NCBI GenBank assembly: GCA_028876585.1
Contig: JAGWRL010000088.1
Location: 1 to 18,420, forward strand
Length of the DNA stretch: 18,420 nucleotides
Reading direction: 5' to 3'
From: Pseudomonadota bacterium
Lineage (GTDB): Bacteria > Pseudomonadota > Alphaproteobacteria > Rhizobiales > Beijerinckiaceae
Positions 13,969 to 18,420 of this stretch are shown piece by piece (position 1 is the stretch's first letter; each line of letters begins with the position of its first letter). The notes under the pieces are model-generated. The model did no database searches. It had not been told where the DNA came from and was given only the letters and a program-made list of their open reading frames with translations. The position numbers were made by a program, and so were the translations under genes.

Positions 13969-15765
13969 TCAGAGACCGAACACGTACAGCATCGAACCCG
14001 GCTGCATCGTCTTCAGTTCCGGCGTGGCGTCGATGAACCACTTGTCCCACGCGCCGCCCATGCCGACCAGCACCGCGATATATTGCTTGCCGTCGACTTC
14101 GAACGTCATCGGGGGCGCGCTGACGCCGCCGCCGGTGTTGAAGCCCCACAGCTTGGCCAGCGACTTGCCGTCGAGCGCATAGACCTCGCCGCCGGGCTCG
14201 CCGGAGAACACCAGATCCTTGGTGGCGAGCGTGCCGCCGAGGTTGGGGAACTTGGTCTCATACTTGCCGGCGACCTTGCCGGTGGTGACGTCGATCGCCG
14301 TGACCGAGCCGGTGATGCGGACCGGCTGCGACGGCCCGCCGCCGGTGAAGAACTCGCGCGATTTGGCGGGAATCGCCTTCTCGGGCGCGACCGTCACGCG
14401 GTTGCAGCTCTCGATCACCGGAATGTACCACAGCTTCAGTTCCGGGTTGTAGGAGGTCGGCGGCCAGTTCTTGCCGCCCATGTTGCCGGGGCAGAAGTCG
14501 GCGATTTTGTGCTCGCGGCTCGGCGTGGTCTCCGGGTTGTAGCCCTGCACGTCCTTCTTGGGATCGTATTCCTCGGGCTTGCCGGTCGTCTGGTTGATGC
14601 CCTTGGTCCACGTCACCTTCTTCACGAACGCCGTCGCCCAGGCGAACTTGCCGTCGGTGCGGTCGACCGCGTAGCCGAAGCCGTTGCGGTTGGCGTGCAG
14701 CGCCAGCTTCTTGCCGTCGACGTCAACCAGCACGTTCTCGGACACCGAATCGTAATCGTAGGGGTCGTTCGGGGTGTGCTGGAAATGCCACTTGATCTTG
14801 CCGGTGTCGGCGTCGACCGCGAGGCTGGAGTCGGTGTAGAGGTTATCGCCGGGGCGGAACGCATTGTCCCAGTCCGGTCCCGGATTGCCGACGCCCCAGA
14901 TGATCGTGTTGGTGGCGTTGTCGTAGGTGCCCGTCACCCAGGTCGAGCCGCCGCCGGCGACTTCGGCGCTGTTGTTGCCCTTCCAGGTTTCGATGCCGGG
15001 GTCGCCCTTGCCGGGGATCGTGTAGGTGCGCCACACTTCCTTCTGCGTGTCGAGATCGGTCGCCGCGATCCAGCCGCGGATGCCGTATTCGGCGCCGGCG
15101 ACGCCGGTGATCGCCATGTTCTTGACGATCAGCGGCGCGCCGGTGACGACTTCGCCCTTGTCGGGATTGGCGACGGCGCGCTGCCACTTGACCTGGCCAG
15201 TTTCCTTGTCGGTGGCGATGAGGCGGCCGTCGAGCGTGTGGCTGATCACGAGGTTCTTGTAGAGCGCCGCGCCGCGGTTATCGACGCCGCAGCAGGCCAC
15301 CGCGCCGGCCCAGTCGTGGTCGGTCTTGGGGTCCATCTTCCAGATCAGCGTGCCTTTGCCGCCGCGCGCGTCGATCTTGTAGACCGAGCCCCAACCGTCG
15401 GTGACATAGAGATAGCCGTTCTCGGCGAGCGGCGTGCCTTCGAGGCCGCCGTGCGTCCAGATGCCGCCGCCTTCGAGGCCGCCGAGTTGCATCGTCCAGG
15501 CCACGTGCAGGCCCTTGACGGTGTCTTTGTTGATCTGGCTCAGCGGCGAGAAGCGCTGGCCCCAGAGATTGCCGTGATGGGTGATCCAGTTGCCCTCGGC
15601 CATTTCCTTATTGGCGTTGAGCAGCCGATCCATCGTGACGTCGGGGCTCTTCACGGTCACAGGCTTGTCCGCCGCCGGACCGCCGTCGGCGAAGGCGCCG
15701 CCGGAGATGACGCACGCCAGCGCGGCGCCGGCGAGCAAACGCAAACTCAAAGACTTGGCTTTCAT
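13969..15765 (-). CDS. PQQ-dependent methanol/ethanol-family alcohol dehydrogenase, lanthanide type
   Basis: A periplasmic quinoprotein of 598 residues that oxidises primary alcohols with PQQ. The signal peptide is residues 1-26 (ending GGAFA). Expected active-site features are all present: the vicinal disulfide ACCG (Cys158-Cys159), metal ligands Glu226 (GAEYGIRG) and Asn294 (VGNPGPDW), the PQQ-stacking Trp276, Arg360 (HANRNGF) and the catalytic Asp337. In TPNDPYDYDS the residue two after the catalytic Asp is again Asp (Asp339), the extra ligand diagnostic of lanthanide-dependent enzymes; calcium MxaF has Ala there. Overall sequence is unlike XoxF and closer to the ExaF/PedH-like ADH clades. 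There is no fused cytochrome domain (type I). GAGGAGGG lies 6 nt before ATG 15765. A strong hairpin and a cytochrome gene follow. Confidence 0.95.
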   Translation of the reverse strand: MKAKSLSLRLLAGAALACVISGGAFADGGPAADKPVTVKSPDVTMDRLLNANKEMAEGNWITHHGNLWGQRFSPLSQINKDTVKGLHVAWTMQLGGLEGGGIWTHGGLEGTPLAENGYLYVTDGWGSVYKIDARGGKGTLIWKMDPKTDHDWAGAVACCGVDNRGAALYKNLVISHTLDGRLIATDKETGQVKWQRAVANPDKGEVVTGAPLIVKNMAITGVAGAEYGIRGWIAATDLDTQKEVWRTYTIPGKGDPGIETWKGNNSAEVAGGGSTWVTGTYDNATNTIIWGVGNPGPDWDNAFRPGDNLYTDSSLAVDADTGKIKWHFQHTPNDPYDYDSVSENVLVDVDGKKLALHANRNGFGYAVDRTDGKFAWATAFVKKVTWTKGINQTTGKPEEYDPKKDVQGYNPETTPSREHKIADFCPGNMGGKNWPPTSYNPELKLWYIPVIESCNRVTVAPEKAIPAKSREFFTGGGPSQPVRITGSVTAIDVTTGKVAGKYETKFPNLGGTLATKDLVFSGEPGGEVYALDGKSLAKLWGFNTGGGVSAPPMTFEVDGKQYIAVLVGMGGAWDKWFIDATPELKTMQPGSMLYVFGL

Positions 15766-15806
15766 AGTGGCCCTCCTCGGGATTCCGCCCTTTTTGACTT
15801 CTGTCG

Positions 15807-15828
15807 CCGCCCGGTTGCGCCCGGGCGG
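15807..15828. other. GC hairpin in the leader of the dehydrogenase gene
   Basis: CCGCCCGG-TTGCGC-CCGGGCGG is a perfect 8-bp stem with a 6-nt loop between the PCu(A)C-like gene and the dehydrogenase start. On the minus (coding) strand no U-run follows, so it is a poor intrinsic terminator; TTTT follows only on the plus strand, where no gene ends. It may be an mRNA processing or stability element in a bicistronic transcript. Confidence 0.35.
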
Positions 15829-15846
15829 TTTTCCCGCCGTCAGCCC

Positions 15847-16338
15847 TCAGGGGGCCGAAGGCGAAACTGTGACCTTCACTTCCATCGGCCCGGCGTTGCG
15901 GAACGACAGGTTGCAGGTGAAGGCAGCTCCGTTGGTCAGCTTGTCGCGCGTCTGCAACAAACCGATGTGATAGCTTTTCGCGGTCATCGTCAACGTCGAG
16001 TGCGCCGCAATGGGAATGTTGGGGATGGCGCGATCCGACAAGCCGCCTTCGCCGACGTCGACCGTGCGCTTCTCGGAGAAATTGGCGAACGGGCAGGCGG
16101 CCCGGACCAGCGCGTCGGCCGTATCGGCCTCGTTCTTGATCGTCATGTAGAGGCCGACGTCGACGCCGACCGCGTCATTGGGCGCGACCCAGGCTTGCTC
16201 GACGCTCAGCGCCCCGGCAAAGCCGAGCGAGGGCGTCGACAGCAACGCCGCGAAAGCGCCAAGCCATGTCGAACGCGCCTTGCCCGCGCGCCGACCCGAC
16301 GCATTCGCCGGGCGAACCTCCCTAGACTTCACATCCAC
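15847..16338 (-). CDS. PCu(A)C-fold (DUF461-like) periplasmic protein lacking canonical copper ligands
   Basis: The 163-residue protein has a basic N-region (GRRAGKARST) and a hydrophobic segment ending LSTPSLGFAG, consistent with a signal peptide. The mature domain follows the PCu(A)C pattern: VEQAWVAPNDAVGVDVGLYM, IKNEADTADALVRAACPFAN, PIAAHSTLTMTAKSYHIGLL and the final FRNAGPMEVKVTV. In PCu(A)C proteins copper is held by an H-x(n)-M pair and an HxM motif. Here the positions read FSEKRT and YHIGL, leaving one His and no paired Met, so Cu(I) binding in the usual way is unlikely. The start is GTG 16338 or GTG 16332 (GAGG 5 nt before the latter). It lies 81 nt upstream of the dehydrogenase on the same strand and is probably in its transcript. 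A role in cofactor or metal handling is inference. Confidence 0.72.
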   Translation of the reverse strand: MDVKSREVRPANASGRRAGKARSTWLGAFAALLSTPSLGFAGALSVEQAWVAPNDAVGVDVGLYMTIKNEADTADALVRAACPFANFSEKRTVDVGEGGLSDRAIPNIPIAAHSTLTMTAKSYHIGLLQTRDKLTNGAAFTCNLSFRNAGPMEVKVTVSPSAP

Positions 16339-16461
16339 CTCGTTGACGCGTCGCGAACATTTTCCGTTCGGCGTTCGTTACGCGGGATCGTGCCCCATGA
16401 CGCAGCTTGCGCAAAATAGAAAATAGCTAACGCGGCGATCAGATTTTAATATCGCGCTATC

Positions 16462-16482
16462 GCGCCGCACACGCTGCGGCGC
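16462..16482 (-). terminator. hairpin downstream of beta-barrel gene, possible terminator
   Basis: GCGCCGCA-CACGC-TGCGGCGC is a perfect 8-bp stem with a 5-nt loop, 82 nt past the stop of the beta-barrel gene. An AT-richer stretch follows on the minus strand (ATATTAAAATC, 16440-16452) but no immediate U-run. The remaining space to 16338 contains an 8-bp TTGCGCAA palindrome (16407-16414) and AT-rich patches, so a promoter for the dehydrogenase operon could be here, though I see no convincing -35/-10 pair. Confidence 0.35.
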
Positions 16483-16563
16483 AACTCCGCAGGACCAGGC
16501 GTCTTGATCACGAGTATTTGAACGTCAGCGCGAGTGGGACGCCGCGCGACGAGATTGGGCGCC

Positions 16564-17445
16564 TCAGAAATCGATCTCCAGCCGCAGCTTCGCCCGCGAG
16601 CGGGTGAACTCGGTGAGATTGAGCGCGCTCGTCGCGCCCGGCGCGCCGCCGGCGACCTGCTGCGTCCAGGCGCCGGAGAGATCGATCTTTTCGTTGATCT
16701 GATAATGGAACGTCGGCCCCAGGAACAGCGCCGAGCCGCGCCAGCTTTGCGCGGCGAGCCCGTCGAACGCGTTGACGAAGTCCAGTTGCCCGCCCAGCAT
16801 CGCCGCCGGGGTGAGCCGCCACGACAGCGCGCCGCTGGCGCTCAACGCCGAGGCGCGCGCCCAGGGCTCGCCGCGCACGCGTGAAACGTCAGGCTCGTAG
16901 GCGAGGTTGAGGTCGGCGTAGAGGCGGCGCGAGATCGGCTGCGCGTCGAGGATGAACAGCAACGGCAGGCTGAAATCCTGGCCCCGCGCGCCGCCCTCGA
17001 ACAAGCCGGCCCATTGCGGCGTGAGTGTTAGCGTCGCCTGCGTCTCCCACGCTCCGCCGCGCGGCGACAGCACATAGCGCCATTCGTTGGAGACGCCGCT
17101 CAAATTGACGCCGGAATAATTGGCGACCTCGGGCGCGCCGCGGATCGATTGGCCGAAGCCGTGCAGGCCGAATTCGATCCCGAGCCGCGCCGTCGGCGTG
17201 AATTCGAGGATCGCCTCCTGCTCGACGAAGGCGTAGCGGCCGGCGCGCTTGAACAGCGCCCCGGTGGTCTCCAGTTCAAGCGATCGGTCGCCGGCCTCGC
17301 CGACGTCGGCGCCTTCCAGCGCGCCGAACAGGTTTTTGGTGTCGAGCCGGTAGAACGGGTTGGAATCCTTGGCCTCGTCGTCGTCCGCGCGCGCGGCTGC
17401 GGCCGACAGCGCGAGCAGCGCCAGCACAAAAGTCACGCGAGCCAT
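16564..17445 (-). CDS. outer-membrane beta-barrel-like protein
   Basis: The 293-residue protein has a Sec signal peptide (MARVTFVLALLALSAAAARA, cleavage before DDDEAK). The mature part shows alternating hydrophobic/polar strands (for example RLGIEFGLHGFGQSI, NEWRYVLSP, WETQATLTLTPQW, RRLYADLNLAYEP, ALSWRLTPAAMLGGQLDF) and ends KLRLEIDF. A C-terminal Phe in a strand of this type is the recognition signal for the Bam insertase. The pattern resembles COG4313-like transporter/porin proteins or an acyl-carrier-free barrel of unknown role; I cannot name the family. GGGGAGG lies 4 nt before ATG 17445. Its position upstream of the dehydrogenase cluster could mean a substrate or metal entry pore, which is speculative. 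Confidence 0.75.
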   Translation of the reverse strand: MARVTFVLALLALSAAAARADDDEAKDSNPFYRLDTKNLFGALEGADVGEAGDRSLELETTGALFKRAGRYAFVEQEAILEFTPTARLGIEFGLHGFGQSIRGAPEVANYSGVNLSGVSNEWRYVLSPRGGAWETQATLTLTPQWAGLFEGGARGQDFSLPLLFILDAQPISRRLYADLNLAYEPDVSRVRGEPWARASALSASGALSWRLTPAAMLGGQLDFVNAFDGLAAQSWRGSALFLGPTFHYQINEKIDLSGAWTQQVAGGAPGATSALNLTEFTRSRAKLRLEIDF

Positions 17446-17494
17446 TCCGCCTCCCCGAGAGGCAGTTTAGACGCTCGCGCGGCCGCAGCCAATG

Positions 17495-17980
17495 TCAGCG
17501 CACGACATAGGCGTCGTAAACGACCGCATCCGCCCGCCGCAACGCGCTGCCCACCGCCAAACTGTGGTTGAGCCAGCCGAAGCGCGCCGACGCAGTCTCG
17601 AAATGCAGCGTCACGCGGAAATAATAGCGCGCCGGATCGACCTCCTCGCCGCGCGCCAGGGCCGCGACGACCTCCGCCGGCCCGTGCCGAAATCCGCGCG
17701 TCTGCAAATAGGCGAGCGCGCCGTCCTCCAGCCGCAGCAGATAGCGCGTGTCGATGATCGCGACGCCCTCGCCGGTCACCACCTGCCAATCGGCGCCGTT
17801 GTCGAGGATCTCGCCGTTGAGCAGCGGCCCGTGAAAGCGCCCGCCGGTGATCGGGATGATGCGCCGCCGCCCCAGCGCGCTGGTCGGCCCCAATTCCCAA
17901 GGCGGCAGGCCCAGCGCCACCTCGAACCGCGCCATCAACTCAAGCCGGGGCGCGGCCGGCGCGAAGCTCGTCACGCTCAA
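17495..17980 (-). CDS. DUF3237 family protein
   Basis: A 161-residue cytoplasmic protein with the conserved DUF3237 pattern: PRLELMARFEVALG, LGPTSALGRRRIIPITGGRF, GPLLNGEILDNGADWQVV, RYLLRLEDGALAYLQTRGF, RHGPAEVVAALARGEEVDP, YYFRVTLHFETAS and WLNHSLAVGSALR. The family is a small beta-barrel of unknown biochemical role, often found near catabolic genes. The TTG start at 17980 overlaps the stop codon of the upstream FG-GAP gene (TTGA); GTG 17974 is an alternative. A start at ATG 17935 would remove the conserved PRLEL strand. There is no signal peptide. It lies 49 nt before the beta-barrel gene. Confidence 0.85.
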   Translation of the reverse strand: MSVTSFAPAAPRLELMARFEVALGLPPWELGPTSALGRRRIIPITGGRFHGPLLNGEILDNGADWQVVTGEGVAIIDTRYLLRLEDGALAYLQTRGFRHGPAEVVAALARGEEVDPARYYFRVTLHFETASARFGWLNHSLAVGSALRRADAVVYDAYVVR

Positions 17981-18420
17981 ACGCCGTGCAGGCCGGCGGT
18001 CGACCCCAGATTGAGGTCATAGGCGCTGACGTGCTGGCCGTTCAGCATCGCCCAGACCGTCGTCCCGCCGGTCGCGGTGTTCTGCCAGACGATGTCGGAC
18101 GTGCCGGTGGCCCAATAATCGCCGGTCGCGACTACATTCGCGCTGGTCACCACGCCGAGGTCGACCTTGCTGGCGACGAGCCCGTTCCCCATCAGCCATT
18201 CCTGCACGTCGTTGGTGGCATTGTTGCGCCACAGCAGGTCGGTGGTGTTGTCGCCGTTGAAATCGCCGGCGCCGAGATAGCTCCACCCCGAGAGATTGCC
18301 GAGGAAATTGCTGCCGCTGTGGTAGCCCTTGCTCATGGTCCAGTCCCAGACGGCGCCGGTGTTGCGCTCCAACAGCAGATCGGTGGTTCCATCGCCGTTG
18401 AAATCGCCGGAGCCGATAAA
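17977..18420 (-). CDS. FG-GAP/VCBS repeat protein, C-terminal part (5' end cut)
   Basis: The frame is open to the window edge, so only the last 147 residues are visible; the TTG at 18372 is internal. Two clear calcium-loop repeats, GSGDFNGDGTTDLL and GAGDFNGDNTTDLLWRN, are 47 residues apart, and a degenerate third (ATGDYWATGTSDIVWQN) follows at about 48. Each is followed by a W-x-M segment (VWDWTMSKG, VQEWLMGNG, VWAMLNGQ). DxNxDxxxD loops of this kind bind Ca2+ in integrin-like FG-GAP/VCBS propellers of large secreted or surface proteins. The upstream part could hold more repeats or a catalytic or secretion domain. It ends AGLHGV and its stop overlaps the DUF3237 start. Confidence 0.85.
   Translation of the reverse strand, partial: FIGSGDFNGDGTTDLLLERNTGAVWDWTMSKGYHSGSNFLGNLSGWSYLGAGDFNGDNTTDLLWRNNATNDVQEWLMGNGLVASKVDLGVVTSANVVATGDYWATGTSDIVWQNTATGGTTVWAMLNGQHVSAYDLNLGSTAGLHGV

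Noticed and set aside
13969..15765. Assignment as the calcium methanol dehydrogenase large subunit (mxaF) or as xoxF.
   Set aside because: MxaF has Ala two residues after the catalytic Asp, here it is Asp, and no mxaI/mxaG/mxaJ genes follow. The XoxF N-terminal and mid-domain motifs are absent.
14083..16419. A 778-codon plus-strand open frame opposite the dehydrogenase.
   Set aside because: It is the antisense shadow of a gene with a complete PQQ-dehydrogenase active site; the product has no recognisable domain and no ribosome site.

Overview
The window is GC-rich (G/C at most third codon positions) and tightly packed. Codon use and gene families point to an alphaproteobacterium, probably Hyphomicrobiales (a Bradyrhizobium-, Methylocystis- or Beijerinckiaceae-like lineage). 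This is inferred from gene content; no rRNA or tRNA marker is present.

Left end (1-2621, plus strand): the 3' part of a cell-envelope protein with a long Ala/Lys/Asp-rich helical stalk and an OmpA-type peptidoglycan-binding domain, a 94-aa membrane protein just behind it, and an ArsB/SLC13-type ion permease. The permease converges with a LysR-type regulator on the minus strand, 3 nt apart.

Middle (3761-10775): a coherent carboxylate-catabolism module. A GntR/FCD repressor (minus) is divergent from a plus-strand operon of a TRAP solute-binding protein, a fused DctQ-DctM permease, an acyl-CoA ligase and a ThDP-dependent enzyme of the acetolactate synthase / benzaldehyde lyase / 2-hydroxyacyl-CoA lyase superfamily. 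A perfect 17-bp palindrome lies in the divergent region, near the expected transcription start. My reading, which is inference, is uptake of a (2-hydroxy)carboxylate, CoA activation, then ThDP-dependent C-C cleavage.

Right part (10783-18420, all minus): in transcription order, an FG-GAP/VCBS repeat protein (cut by the window edge), a DUF3237 protein, an outer-membrane beta-barrel-like protein, a PCu(A)C-fold protein lacking the usual copper ligands, a PQQ-dependent alcohol dehydrogenase with the Asp-Tyr-Asp signature of lanthanide enzymes, a strong hairpin, a c-type cytochrome, a secreted four-cysteine protein, a TolQ/ExbB/MotA-family membrane protein, a single-span protein with a DUF2135/YfaP-like periplasmic domain, and a two-span membrane protein. 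The last three overlap or nearly abut and look translationally coupled. The cytochrome is the obvious electron acceptor for the dehydrogenase. The tail of the operon, a TolQ-like subunit with unusual partners, is the most novel part of the window and could be a dedicated envelope machine serving periplasmic alcohol oxidation. No mobile element, CRISPR array or RNA gene was seen.
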